A DNA stretch of 64,000 nucleotides, from NCBI RefSeq assembly GCF_002209555.1, contig NZ_NJIF01000007.1, positions 186,001-250,000 on the forward strand, given 5' to 3'. Each line of letters starts with the position of its first letter. The stretch's first letter is position 1. Positions 44,737 through 55,325 of this stretch are shown piece after piece. Origin of the DNA: Achromobacter insolitus. GTDB taxonomy: Bacteria > Pseudomonadota > Gammaproteobacteria > Burkholderiales > Burkholderiaceae_B. Under the pieces are notes generated by a model that made no database searches, was not told the DNA's origin, and worked only from the letters and a program-made list of their open reading frames with translations. The position numbers and the translations under genes were made by a program.

Positions 44737-46815
44737 TTAAGACCTCTTCTGGCGCAGCAGCGCCTGCTTGAAGCGTTCAAACTCCTGGTTGAAGTCGAGT
44801 GTACGCTTCTGGGACGTCATGGCCGCCAGGACGCTGCTGCCGCCGTTTTGCGGCTTGATCCAGATCCAGATGCGGCGGTCTCGAATATAGAACATCGAGA
44901 ACACGCCCAGGACCAGCAGCAGGCTGCCCAGGTAGACGGTGTTCTTGCCGGGCGTGCGGCTCACCTGGAATACGCTGGCTTGCACGTGCTTGAAATCGGC
45001 CAGCGACAGGAACACGGGCGCCGGATAGACGGTCAGGTCGGACAGTGCCGCCACCGCCAGGCGCGACCACACGGCGGCGCGCTCGCCGTCCGGGCCCTCG
45101 GTCGCCACGGCGGGCAGGCCGGCGCGCTCGCGCTCGATGGCACGCAATTCGTTCATGCTGGCGCCGATCAGGCGGATCACGACGTCGGCAGCCCGTTCCA
45201 GGTCTTGCGGCGGCGTATTGGCCTGCAGGAACGAGGCCACGGCTTGCAAGCCGCCGGAGGCAAAGGTTTCCAACGCGCGCTCCGCGGCCGTCTGCAGGGG
45301 TTGACGATCCGTCCCCGACGGGCTGTTGCGCTCGGCGAAGCGGCGCGCGGCTTCCTGGCGCACCGCCGGATCGGCCAGGGTGGCCCGCAGCCGCATGAAT
45401 TCGGCAATCGAACTATCGTCGTCCGCCGGAATGCGTAGATAGCGGAAGGGTTCGGAGGCATTGTTGCGCACGCCCGCCAGGAACACGCTGGCACCATCCA
45501 GCTCCACAGGCAGCATGTAGTTCTGGAATTCATGGGCCTGGCCGGCGTCGTCGATCAGCTTGTATTCGACACTGGGACCGACATTGCGCAGGTTTTCGTT
45601 CTTCTTGCCTGCGGCGCTGCCGGAGACGGAAGCGACATGCTCGGCAAAGCTCTGATTGCCGCCCTTGGGAGCGCCGCCGGTGAGATCCTCTACGTTGATG
45701 GGGCGCAGCGCCGTGATTTCGACGCCCATGCTGCGCGCCCCGCGCGCGGTGTGAGCAGTTACTTCGCTGCTCTTGCCCACGGTGCCGTCCACTGCGAAAG
45801 TAGCGATTTCAGATCCTACTAGCGGATAGCCTTTCAGCGTTACCGTACTGCCGCCGTCGTCGAAACTGGACTGGTAGACGGTCATGCCCTTGAAGCGCAG
45901 CGGCTCGTTGACCTCGATGGTGGAATCGAAGGTCTTGCCCGTATCCGGATCAGTGACCTCCACCTCGCTGGCGAAACGGCTGGGCATGCCGGTGGAGTAA
46001 TAGTCCACCACGAATTTCTTGAGCTTGAGCGTGAAGGGCATCGGCTGGACCAGCGCGCCGTCGCCCACCATCACGACCGCCGTGCTGGCCTGCCCGCCCT
46101 CAGGCACCAGCACACTGGCGCGGAAGCTCGGATTGTCGACCGACAGGCGGCCGCTTTCCGGGACTTCCGAAATCAGCATGTTTTCGACGATGGGCTTCTT
46201 ACCGCCGAACATGACCTGCAAGCGCACCGGCAGTTCGCTGTCCAGCAGGCCTCCAATACAGATGATGACCATGGCCGCGTGGGCAAACACGTAGCCCAGC
46301 CGGTTGGCGCTGCCTTTCTTGGCCGCCAGCAGCACCCCGTCCGCATCCTGGCGTTCGCGCACGGCATAGCCCAGCCGGCCCAGCAGGGACTTCAGGCCAG
46401 CGGCCGTCTGTGGCACGTCGGTGGGCTCGTCGGTTTCCACCCGGTGCGGGAAGGCGCGCAGGCTGCTGGCGCGCACATGTTCGCGGAACGAGCGCGCATC
46501 GCGCAGCATCTTGGGCGCGTTGCGGATCAGGCAGACCGAAGTCGACACGACCAGGAACCCCATGATCAGCAGGAACCACCAGCTGTTGTAGACATGCCAG
46601 ATCGAGAACTTGTCGAACACCTCGAACCAGAACGGACCGAACTGATCGATGTAATTGTTGGACGAGCGGTTCTGCTGCAACACCGTTCCGACCAGGCTCG
46701 CCACGCAGATGAACATCAGCAGGCTGACGGCAAAACGCATCGAACCCAGCAATTCGAAGAAATCGCCGGGCAAGCTGCGCAAGGAGGGACGGGAGTGTGT
46801 ACGGGTCGAATTCAT
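44737..46815 (-). CDS. resB: cytochrome c biogenesis protein ResB (Ccs1)
   Basis: Partner of CcsA/ResC in system II; it holds apocytochrome and haem on the periplasmic side. It has 692 residues. Three N-terminal transmembrane segments are visible: FELLGSMRFAVSLLMFICVA, NSWWFLLIMGFLVVSTSVCL and ANRLGYVFAHAAMVIICIGG. A large periplasmic domain and a fourth helix near the C-terminus (YLGSLLLVLGVFSMFYI) follow. ATG 46815 has no Shine-Dalgarno; a hairpin with a T6 run ends one base before it. An internal ATG at 46740 would still keep the first helix but also lacks a ribosome site. Confidence 0.92.
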   Translation of the reverse strand: MNSTRTHSRPSLRSLPGDFFELLGSMRFAVSLLMFICVASLVGTVLQQNRSSNNYIDQFGPFWFEVFDKFSIWHVYNSWWFLLIMGFLVVSTSVCLIRNAPKMLRDARSFREHVRASSLRAFPHRVETDEPTDVPQTAAGLKSLLGRLGYAVRERQDADGVLLAAKKGSANRLGYVFAHAAMVIICIGGLLDSELPVRLQVMFGGKKPIVENMLISEVPESGRLSVDNPSFRASVLVPEGGQASTAVVMVGDGALVQPMPFTLKLKKFVVDYYSTGMPSRFASEVEVTDPDTGKTFDSTIEVNEPLRFKGMTVYQSSFDDGGSTVTLKGYPLVGSEIATFAVDGTVGKSSEVTAHTARGARSMGVEITALRPINVEDLTGGAPKGGNQSFAEHVASVSGSAAGKKNENLRNVGPSVEYKLIDDAGQAHEFQNYMLPVELDGASVFLAGVRNNASEPFRYLRIPADDDSSIAEFMRLRATLADPAVRQEAARRFAERNSPSGTDRQPLQTAAERALETFASGGLQAVASFLQANTPPQDLERAADVVIRLIGASMNELRAIERERAGLPAVATEGPDGERAAVWSRLAVAALSDLTVYPAPVFLSLADFKHVQASVFQVSRTPGKNTVYLGSLLLVLGVFSMFYIRDRRIWIWIKPQNGGSSVLAAMTSQKRTLDFNQEFERFKQALLRQKRS

Positions 46816-46816
46816 G

Positions 46817-46850
46817 AAAAAAGGGGGGCCGCGCTATCGGCTACCCCCCT
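46817..46850 (-). terminator. terminator-like hairpin abutting the resB start
   Basis: Read on the minus strand, AGGGGGG and GCCG arms pair with CGGC and CCCCCCT across a six-base loop with a two-base bulge, followed by TTTTTT and then the resB ATG. It would end the upstream cytochrome c4 transcript, or act as an attenuator for resB. Confidence 0.6.
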
Positions 46851-46933
46851 CATAGACAGCGCGCGGCGGAACGAGGTTCCGCTGCGCTAAGTTTGCAGAA
46901 CGCGGACCAGCCGCGCGCGTGGCGGGCTTGCGC

Positions 46934-47635
46934 CTACCGCAGGCCGGCGGCGTAGTCCGACACGGCCTTGATGTCGGCGTCCGACATGCGGTCCGCGATG
47001 GCGAACATCACGTCGTTCTTACGGTCGCCACTGCGGAACAGCTTCAGCTGTTCTTCGATATACATGGGGAACTGGCCCGACAGCCGGGGGTACTGGCTGG
47101 GGATGCCGGCGCCATTGGCAGAATGGCACGAGGCGCATGCCGGAACCTTGCGATCCGGCAAGCCGCCGCGCCAGATCTTTTGACCCAGATCAACAAGCTT
47201 CTCCTGGCCGGCCGTGGCGGGCTCCTTGAGCGGCTGTTGCGCCAGGTACAGCGCGATGTTCTGCATGTCGGCGGGCGTCAGGTTCTGCGCCATAGCCGTC
47301 ATCGGGGTGGGATTGCCGCCTGCACCGTTGCGCACCGGCAACTTGGCGCCGGGCTTGACCTGGAAGTCCGCCAACTGCTTGGCCAGGTACTCGTGGGACT
47401 GCGCGGCCAGGTTGGGATTCACCGGGATGGTGCTATTGCCCGCCGCGCCATGACAGGACGCACAGGCGATGATGCCTCTGGCCGCATCACCCTGGTCAAA
47501 CAGCTGTCCGCCCTTGGCGGCATCAGGTTTTACCGGGCCCGCAGCGCCTTCGGCGGCGAAACTCGTAGTAGATAAGGCGGAGGCGCCGAGCAACAGCCCG
47601 CTCGCAACCAACATCCGGGACAGCACACGCTTCAT
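46934..47635 (-). CDS. cytochrome c4 family di-haem cytochrome
   Basis: A periplasmic electron carrier, usually feeding terminal oxidases. It has 233 residues from ATG 47635 (GAGG five bases upstream); the frame is open to 47695. The signal peptide covers about 1-28 (MKRVLSRMLVASGLLLGASA, cleavage near SFAAEG). Two CASCH haem sites mark the two class I domains. NPNLAAQSHEYLAKQLADFQ and YPRLSGQFPMYIEEQLKLFR carry the repeated helices. It sits upstream of resB-ccsB, the machinery that attaches its haems, and divergent from engB, as in Bordetella and Burkholderia. Confidence 0.93.
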   Translation of the reverse strand: MKRVLSRMLVASGLLLGASALSTTSFAAEGAAGPVKPDAAKGGQLFDQGDAARGIIACASCHGAAGNSTIPVNPNLAAQSHEYLAKQLADFQVKPGAKLPVRNGAGGNPTPMTAMAQNLTPADMQNIALYLAQQPLKEPATAGQEKLVDLGQKIWRGGLPDRKVPACASCHSANGAGIPSQYPRLSGQFPMYIEEQLKLFRSGDRKNDVMFAIADRMSDADIKAVSDYAAGLR

Positions 47636-47845
47636 GAAGACCTCGACGATCGCATCGATCAAGGCGCAAAAAGGCGCCCACGCCTGCCCGCACACCCTGG
47701 AATACCGTATCGAACCTGTTTTGCCTTCCTGCCTGCGATGTTGCTGCGAACTTGCCGGATAAAGCGTTCAGCAAGCTAAACAGTAAGCAAAAAAGACGGC
47801 TCCGCGCACGGGGACCACTGTTGCAAACGCCGGATTATACAATAG

Positions 47846-49513
<1,668 letters not shown>

Positions 49514-49522
49514 ACGTTCACG

Positions 49523-49560
49523 GCGTCGCGGGTCGGGCCGGCACGGGCCTCCCGCGATGC
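49523..49560. terminator. candidate terminator hairpin between hemB and the EamA gene
   Basis: A 10-base-pair outer stem (GCGTCGCGGG with CCCGCGATGC, one wobble) encloses an inner GGCC/GGCC stem, 9 bases after the hemB stop and between convergent genes. No T-run follows, so termination is only inferred. Confidence 0.4.
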
Positions 49561-49570
49561 GTACCGTGGA

Positions 49571-50554
49571 TCAAGTCTTCGCGGCCGCATTGCGGCCCGC
49601 CACGGGCGCCCCCCGGCGTAATCCCAGCCAGGTTCCGGCCAGCACGCAGGCCAACCCCGCGACGTGCGTCAGCGTGACGTGCTCGTCAAGGAACAGCGCC
49701 GCAAACAGCAGGCCGAAGATCGGCAGCCAGTTCACGAACAAGGCGGCGCGGCTGATGCCCAGGCGGGCGATCCCGGCATTCCAGACAATGTTGCTGACCC
49801 CGGAGGCGATCACGGCCGAGAACAGCAGCACCAGCCACGGCCACCACGTCATCTGCCAGGTATCACCCTGGTAGGACGCCGGCGTCAGGGCCGCATGCAC
49901 CACCAGCATCAACCCGCCGGCCAGGTACATGTACCAGAGCATGCCCAACGGATCCATGCTGCGCGACATGCGCTGGATCACCAGACCGCCGCACACGAAC
50001 ACCAGCACCGCCACGAACACGATGGCGTCGCCCCAGCCCGTCAGGCCGATCCGCGCGCCGCTGCCGACGACCACCATGCCTACGCCCAAGAGACCCAGCA
50101 AGGCGCCGGAAATGCGCACCAACGTCAGTTTCTCGCGATAGAAGATCGCCGCCAGCAACGCCGACAGCAAAGGACTGGTCGCCATGATGAGCGTACCGTT
50201 GGCGGCCGAGGACACCCGCAGGCCCGTTACCAGCGCCATTTGGTGCGCGTACACGACCAGGAAGCCCGCCAACGCCACCCAGCCGAGCTCCGCGCCGCCC
50301 AGCCGGGGGATGCGGCCACGGCGCGCCTTGATGATGAGGGTGACGGTAATGAACGCGATGACGATGCGCACGGCGGCCAGCGCCTGCACATCCATATGCA
50401 GCGTCAGGTACTTGACCGACACGATGTTCAGGCCCCATGTGGCCATGACGAACATCAATTGAAGATAGATAAGACCTGTGCGGTCCTGGCTTGCATCAAC
50501 TGTCGGGGACGTCACGGGCGCCGGCCTGGAGGGAGGATTGGATGCGCCGCCCAC
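49571..50554 (-). CDS. EamA/DMT superfamily transporter
   Basis: A 327-residue inner-membrane protein with about ten transmembrane helices in two EamA repeats, for example LMFVMATWGLNIVSVKYLTL and, in the second half, LLFSAVIASGVSNIVWNAGI. This superfamily exports or exchanges small metabolites such as amino acids. The substrate is not deducible. GTG 50554 begins the frame; a GTG at 50515 is also possible, and neither has a good ribosome site. It follows livF after 39 bases on the same strand and may be the last gene of that operon. Confidence 0.85.
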   Translation of the reverse strand: MGGASNPPSRPAPVTSPTVDASQDRTGLIYLQLMFVMATWGLNIVSVKYLTLHMDVQALAAVRIVIAFITVTLIIKARRGRIPRLGGAELGWVALAGFLVVYAHQMALVTGLRVSSAANGTLIMATSPLLSALLAAIFYREKLTLVRISGALLGLLGVGMVVVGSGARIGLTGWGDAIVFVAVLVFVCGGLVIQRMSRSMDPLGMLWYMYLAGGLMLVVHAALTPASYQGDTWQMTWWPWLVLLFSAVIASGVSNIVWNAGIARLGISRAALFVNWLPIFGLLFAALFLDEHVTLTHVAGLACVLAGTWLGLRRGAPVAGRNAAAKT

Positions 50555-50593
50555 GCGGCGCCGTGGACATGGTATCGCGCCTGGGTCCGGGAC

Positions 50594-51304
50594 TCAATGC
50601 GCGCCGAGGTAGGCCGCCCGGACGTTCGGATCGCGCAGCAGTTCAGCGCCCGAGCCGCTCAACGTAATGCGCCCGGTTTCCAGCACATACGCCCGATCGG
50701 CCACACCCAGCGCCTGGTTGGCCATTTGCTCCACCAGCACGATGGTCAGGCCGTCGTCGCGCAGCTTGCAGATCGCGGCAAAGATGTCCTGCACGATCAG
50801 GGGCGCCAGGCCCAACGAAGGCTCGTCCAGGCACAGGAGTCGCGGCTCGCTCATCAGGGCGCGCGCCATCGCCAGCATCTGCTGCTCGCCGCCGGACAGC
50901 GTGCCTGCCAGCTGATCGCGCCGTTCGCGCAGCCTTGGGAACAGCCGGTATCCGCGCTCCACGCCTTCGGCCACCGCCGCCGGGTCCCGACGCCGGATGT
51001 AGCCGCCCAGCACCAGGTTGTCGTAGACCGTCTGGTCCGCAAACACCCCCCGCCCTTCCGGCGACAGCGCCAGGCCCAGGCCCACGCGCTGATGCGCCGC
51101 CACCTGTGTAATGTCGCGCCCGTCAAAGGTCACGCGCCCGCCCTGCAAGGGCTCCAACCCTGCCACCCCCTTAAGCAAGGTGCTTTTTCCCGCGCCATTG
51201 GCGCCGATGATGGTCACGATCTCGCCCGCGCGGATCTCCAGAGACACGTCGCGCACCGCCTGGATGGCGCCATACGAAATTTGCACGGATTCTAGTTTCA
51301 GCAT
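50594..51304 (-). CDS. livF: branched-chain amino acid-type ABC transporter ATPase LivF
   Basis: The second cytoplasmic ATPase of a LIV-type importer. It has 236 residues. Walker A GANGAGKST (34-42), signature LSGGEQQM and Walker B LLCLDEPSLGLAPL are visible. The characteristic livF features AVRDVSLEIRAGEIV and VLVEQMANQAL are present. It lies 35 bases after the livM-livG fusion. Confidence 0.94.
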   Translation of the reverse strand: MLKLESVQISYGAIQAVRDVSLEIRAGEIVTIIGANGAGKSTLLKGVAGLEPLQGGRVTFDGRDITQVAAHQRVGLGLALSPEGRGVFADQTVYDNLVLGGYIRRRDPAAVAEGVERGYRLFPRLRERRDQLAGTLSGGEQQMLAMARALMSEPRLLCLDEPSLGLAPLIVQDIFAAICKLRDDGLTIVLVEQMANQALGVADRAYVLETGRITLSGSGAELLRDPNVRAAYLGAH

Positions 51305-51339
51305 CGTCTACGGCCTGTTCATACCTAATGACCTGGCGC

Positions 51340-53109
51340 TCAGGCCATGCCGGTCCCGAGATACGCCTCGATCACCCGTTTGTCCGCCTGCACTTGCGCC
51401 GGCTTCCCTTCGGCGATCTTGATGCCGTAGTCCAGCACTATCACGTGGTCGGAAATTGCCATTACCAGATCCATGTGATGCTCGACCATCAGCAGCGTAA
51501 TGCCGCAGGACGCGCCAATGCGCACCAACAGCTGCCCGAGTTCCGCGGTCTCCTGGGGGTTCAAGCCCGCCGCCGGTTCGTCCAGCAGCAGCAAGGTCGG
51601 TTCCGTCGCCAAGGCGCGCGCCAGCTCCACCCGCCTTTGCAGGCCATAAGGCAGGCTGCCCGCTGGCGTATCCGCCAGATGCTCCAGGCCCACCATGCGC
51701 ACCAGCCGGTATGCGTGCTCACGCGCGCGACGTTCCTCGGCGCGGGCGCCGCGCAGTCCCAGCAGCGACGCCCAGAAACCGTTTTTCATGCGGCTATGGC
51801 GACCCAGCAATACGTTGTCCAGCACCGACAGGTCGCCGAACAAGCGCAGGTTCTGGAAGCTGCGGCCGATACCCATCTTGCAAATGGCGTGCGGCCGCTC
51901 GCCCGCGATGTCCGTGCCCAGGAAGCGGACCACGCCCGCGTCCGGCAGCACCACGCCGCTGAGCATATTGATCAGCGTGCTCTTGCCCGCGCCGTTCGGT
52001 CCGATCAGCGCATGCACGTGGCCACGGCGCAAGCAGAACGAAATGTCCTGCGCCGGCTTTACGCCGCCATACGCCTTGCTCAAGCTCTCGACCACCAGCA
52101 GCAAGTCCTCCTGCGCCGGGGCGGCCGGCTTGGTCATGGCGGGTTCCGCCTCGCCCCCGCCTTGCGGCCGCGCATCCGCGACGCGGCGTGCACGCCGCGC
52201 AAACAATCCCATCACGCCGCCCGGCATGAAGTACAGCGCGAAGAGCAACAACGCGCCATAAAAGAAGTGCTGCACCGATGGCCAGCGCGCCAGCATCGCA
52301 TCGATGATGGTAAGCGCTATCGCCCCCACGGCCGGCCCCGCCTTCGAGCCCGCCCCACCGAACAACACCAGCAACAGAATGAAGATCGACAGGTTGAAGC
52401 CAATGAAATCCGAGTTGATGTACTGGTTCTGTTGCGCCACCAGCGCACCGGCAATGCCGCAGGTCACGGCCGCCACGACAAACGCGATGACCTTGGCGCG
52501 ATACACCCGCACCCCGACGGAAGACGACGCGATCTCGTCGGCCTGCACCGACAGCAGCGCCCGGCCGAAGCGCCCTTCCAGCACGTTGCGCAGCAACAGC
52601 TGCGTCGCCACGCACAGCACCAACGCGAACCACACCCACTGCTGGTTGGTGAACGCATTCCCTCCCCAGGTCAGCGGCATGATGCCGAACAGACCCGACG
52701 GGCCGCCGAATACGTCCACCCATTCGGTGACGATCTTCTCCATGACGATGCCGAACGCCAGCGTCACCATGGCCAGATACGGCCCCTTGACGCGTAACGA
52801 CGGCAACGCGATCAGCACACCGAACACGCCCGCCACCACCGGTGCCGCAGCCAGCGCCAGCCACGGATCCACCTGCCAGCGCGAGGTCAGCAGGGCTGCG
52901 GTATAGGCGCCAGCCGCAAACAGGCCCGCCTGTCCCAGCGACTTCTGGCCCGCATAGCCCACCAACACGTTCACACCCGCAGCGCACAAGTAATACACGC
53001 AAGCCATGAACACGATGCGAAGGTAGTAATCGTTGTCCACGAGCGCGGCGAAGGCCGCGAGCGCTGCCGCCAACGCTACGGTAATCAGGGTCTGCCCGTG
53101 CCGCGTCAT
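51340..53109 (-). CDS. LivM-LivG fusion: ABC permease plus ATPase
   Basis: 589 residues combining two LIV transporter parts. Residues 1 to about 320 are the LivM permease, with about ten helices including NVLVGYAGQKSLGQAGLFAA and VKGPYLAMVTLAFGIVMEKI. After a short Arg/Pro-rich linker, residues about 345-589 form the LivG ATPase, with Walker A GPNGAGKST (about 369-377), LPYGLQRRVELARAL in place of the usual LSGGxQ, and Walker B LLLLDEPAAGLNPQE. Replacement of LSGG by LPYG is usual in LivG. The frame runs upstream to 53199, but ATG 53109 overlaps the livH stop by four bases. Confidence 0.92.
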   Translation of the reverse strand: MTRHGQTLITVALAAALAAFAALVDNDYYLRIVFMACVYYLCAAGVNVLVGYAGQKSLGQAGLFAAGAYTAALLTSRWQVDPWLALAAAPVVAGVFGVLIALPSLRVKGPYLAMVTLAFGIVMEKIVTEWVDVFGGPSGLFGIMPLTWGGNAFTNQQWVWFALVLCVATQLLLRNVLEGRFGRALLSVQADEIASSSVGVRVYRAKVIAFVVAAVTCGIAGALVAQQNQYINSDFIGFNLSIFILLLVLFGGAGSKAGPAVGAIALTIIDAMLARWPSVQHFFYGALLLFALYFMPGGVMGLFARRARRVADARPQGGGEAEPAMTKPAAPAQEDLLLVVESLSKAYGGVKPAQDISFCLRRGHVHALIGPNGAGKSTLINMLSGVVLPDAGVVRFLGTDIAGERPHAICKMGIGRSFQNLRLFGDLSVLDNVLLGRHSRMKNGFWASLLGLRGARAEERRAREHAYRLVRMVGLEHLADTPAGSLPYGLQRRVELARALATEPTLLLLDEPAAGLNPQETAELGQLLVRIGASCGITLLMVEHHMDLVMAISDHVIVLDYGIKIAEGKPAQVQADKRVIEAYLGTGMA

Positions 53110-54029
53110 ACCTTCTCCACCAGGCGCTTGCCGAACAGGCCAGTGGGCTTGACCGCCAGCACCAGGATCACCAGGCCGAAGATCGCCACTTCGCGCCATT
53201 GCGACTGCCAGAGGTTCACATAGGACTCCAGCAACCCCAGCACGAAGCCGCCCAACACGCAGCCGCGCGGATTAGACAGGCCGCCTATCATCGCGCCCGA
53301 AAAGCCTTTAAGACCGATGGCCAGGCCCATGAAAATCGAAGCCGACGTGATCGGCGCGACCAGGAAGCCCGCAAGCCCGGCCAGCGCCGAACTGGCGAAG
53401 AAAGCACCGGTCATCACCGCATTCACATTGATGCCCATCAGATTGGCCACGGCGGGGTTCGCCGCCACGGCTCGCATTGCCTTGCCCAGAACGGTCCGGT
53501 TCATGACGCGGTCGAACAGCACCATCACGGCCACGGCCACCGCGAGCAGCAGCAATTCCTGGCTGCGCACGCCTGCGCCGAACACGCGGATCACCTCGTC
53601 GCCGAAAGGCGCCGGCACCGTGACGGGCGCGGGCCCCCACACCGCGAACGCGGCACTCTGCAGCAGGATGCCGAACCCGAGCGTACTCATGACCCATGCC
53701 ATGCCCGGACGCGAGGCGAACGGCCGCACGCCGAACACGTAGAGCAGCACGCCCAGCAAGCCCATCACTACGACTGCCGCCAACCCGGCCAGTAGATATT
53801 CCCAGCCGTTCAGCGCAAGGCCCGTGAAGGCTGCGGTGGTGATCGGCTTGCCCGCAAACAGGAACAAGGCGCCTACCCCGATGAACGCACCCACGGACAC
53901 GAACTCCCCATGCCCGAAGTTGAGCGTACGGGTGGTCGTGAACGTGATGCTGAAGCCCAGCGCCACCAGCGCATACGCGCCCCCCACGGCTAGCCCGCTG
54001 ACGAGCGCCTGCAACAATGTCGCCAACAT
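53106..54029 (-). CDS. livH: branched-chain amino acid-type ABC transporter permease LivH
   Basis: The first membrane subunit of the LIV-type importer. It has 307 residues with about eight helices. LALVSG-type start QALVSGLAVGGAYALVALGF and the FGHGEFVSVGAFIGVGALF motif are typical of LivH. AFFASSALAGLAGFLVAPIT and GLKGFSGAMIGGLSNPRGCV lie in the second half. It follows livK by 32 bases and is coupled to the livM-livG fusion. Confidence 0.93.
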   Translation of the reverse strand: MLATLLQALVSGLAVGGAYALVALGFSITFTTTRTLNFGHGEFVSVGAFIGVGALFLFAGKPITTAAFTGLALNGWEYLLAGLAAVVVMGLLGVLLYVFGVRPFASRPGMAWVMSTLGFGILLQSAAFAVWGPAPVTVPAPFGDEVIRVFGAGVRSQELLLLAVAVAVMVLFDRVMNRTVLGKAMRAVAANPAVANLMGINVNAVMTGAFFASSALAGLAGFLVAPITSASIFMGLAIGLKGFSGAMIGGLSNPRGCVLGGFVLGLLESYVNLWQSQWREVAIFGLVILVLAVKPTGLFGKRLVEKV

Positions 54030-54061
54030 GACGGCCCCTTATCCCTGTCGCGTTCCTGCTT

Positions 54062-55249
54062 CTACTTGGCCACGGCGACAGTCACGTCGTCCGCGTAGGG
54101 AACCAGCTTGCCGTCCTGCCAATGCGCCCACTTGTAGTCGCTGACCAGCAGCGCGTCATGCACCGTGGCCGAGAACGGTTTGGTATAGGTTTTCATCGCG
54201 CCTTCGTAGGTACCCTGCAGGTTCTCCAGTGCCAGACGCACTTTGTCGCCATCGGTGGAGTTCGCCTGCTTGATCGCCATGCCCAACAGGTTCATGCCAT
54301 CGTAGGCGTGGGCCAGGAAGCCGAAGGCGGTGGGCGAAGTCATCTTGGCCGACACGCGGTCATACAGCTTTTGCTGCGCGGGCGTGCGGTTGTCGGTGAT
54401 GGTCCGCAGGAAGAAAGGCTTTTCGGACAGCGTCTTGCCCGCGGTATCGTAGAAGGCGATGTTGTCCGCCGCCCACGAGGTCAGCGTCAGCGGAAACCAA
54501 TTGATCTTCTCCATGCTGCGGAACACGTGAGCGATCGGCGTGCTCTGCGCCCAGATCACCACCGTGTCCACGCCTGCCGCTTTCAGCTTGTTCAGCTGCG
54601 AAGTCATGTCGGTGTCGGCCACGCCGAACTTTTCGACCGCCACGGCCTTGACGCCCTGCGCCGCGCCCACTTCCTCCAGGTCCTTGAGCGCGCTCTGACC
54701 GTAGCCGGTGGTCTCGATCATGAAGCCCACGTTCTTGACCTTGGGGTTCTTCTTCAAGTAGCCGATCACGCCGTTTACCTGTTCGCGGTCCACCATGCCG
54801 ACGCGAAACATGTAATTGTCCGCCCCGGCCCGCATGGGCTTGGTGATGTCCGTGCCGGAGCCGATGGCGCCCATGACGGGGATCTTCTTCTGGTTCGGAA
54901 TGTGCTTCCAGGCCAACGCGTTGCCCGAGTTGGTCGGGCCCACGATGGCCACCACCTTCTCGTTATCGATCAAGTCCGCCATGTTCTGGATCGACTTGGG
55001 TGGCTGCGAAAGGTCATCGCGCACCACCAGCACCACCTTGCGGCCCAACAGGCCGCCGGCGGCATTGATGTCGTCGATGGCCGTGCGCAGTCCCAGCACG
55101 GCCGCCTGCCCGCTTTGCGCGGAAGGCGAAGCCGACAGATCGCCGTTAAAGCCGATCTTGATGTCCTGGGCGTACGCCTGCGCGCCAAGGGCCAGCGCGC
55201 ATAAGGCGGCCGCCTTGGACAAGGTGGAGAAAATCCCCGTTGCTTTCAT
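54062..55249 (-). CDS. livK: ABC transporter periplasmic substrate-binding protein (LivK-like)
   Basis: The receptor of the adjacent LIV-type importer. It has 395 residues. The signal peptide MKATGIFSTLSKAAALCALA continues to a cleavage site near AYAQ (residue 28). Peripla_BP_6 features include IKIGFNGDLSASPSAQSGQA, INAAGGLLGRKVVLVVRDD and VVAIVGPTNSGNALAWKHIP. AGGAG lies 6 bases before the ATG. Many proteins of this fold in Burkholderiales bind aromatic or organic acids rather than amino acids; the FAD oxidoreductase and SDR encoded upstream make a non-amino-acid ligand plausible. Confidence 0.92.
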   Translation of the reverse strand: MKATGIFSTLSKAAALCALALGAQAYAQDIKIGFNGDLSASPSAQSGQAAVLGLRTAIDDINAAGGLLGRKVVLVVRDDLSQPPKSIQNMADLIDNEKVVAIVGPTNSGNALAWKHIPNQKKIPVMGAIGSGTDITKPMRAGADNYMFRVGMVDREQVNGVIGYLKKNPKVKNVGFMIETTGYGQSALKDLEEVGAAQGVKAVAVEKFGVADTDMTSQLNKLKAAGVDTVVIWAQSTPIAHVFRSMEKINWFPLTLTSWAADNIAFYDTAGKTLSEKPFFLRTITDNRTPAQQKLYDRVSAKMTSPTAFGFLAHAYDGMNLLGMAIKQANSTDGDKVRLALENLQGTYEGAMKTYTKPFSATVHDALLVSDYKWAHWQDGKLVPYADDVTVAVAK

Positions 55250-55325
55250 CGTTGTCTCCTGTGTTTTTCAGATGTGCTGCACGTCGATGATTCTTCGTCC
55301 GGCCCCAGGCGCGCGGAGGCTGCGG

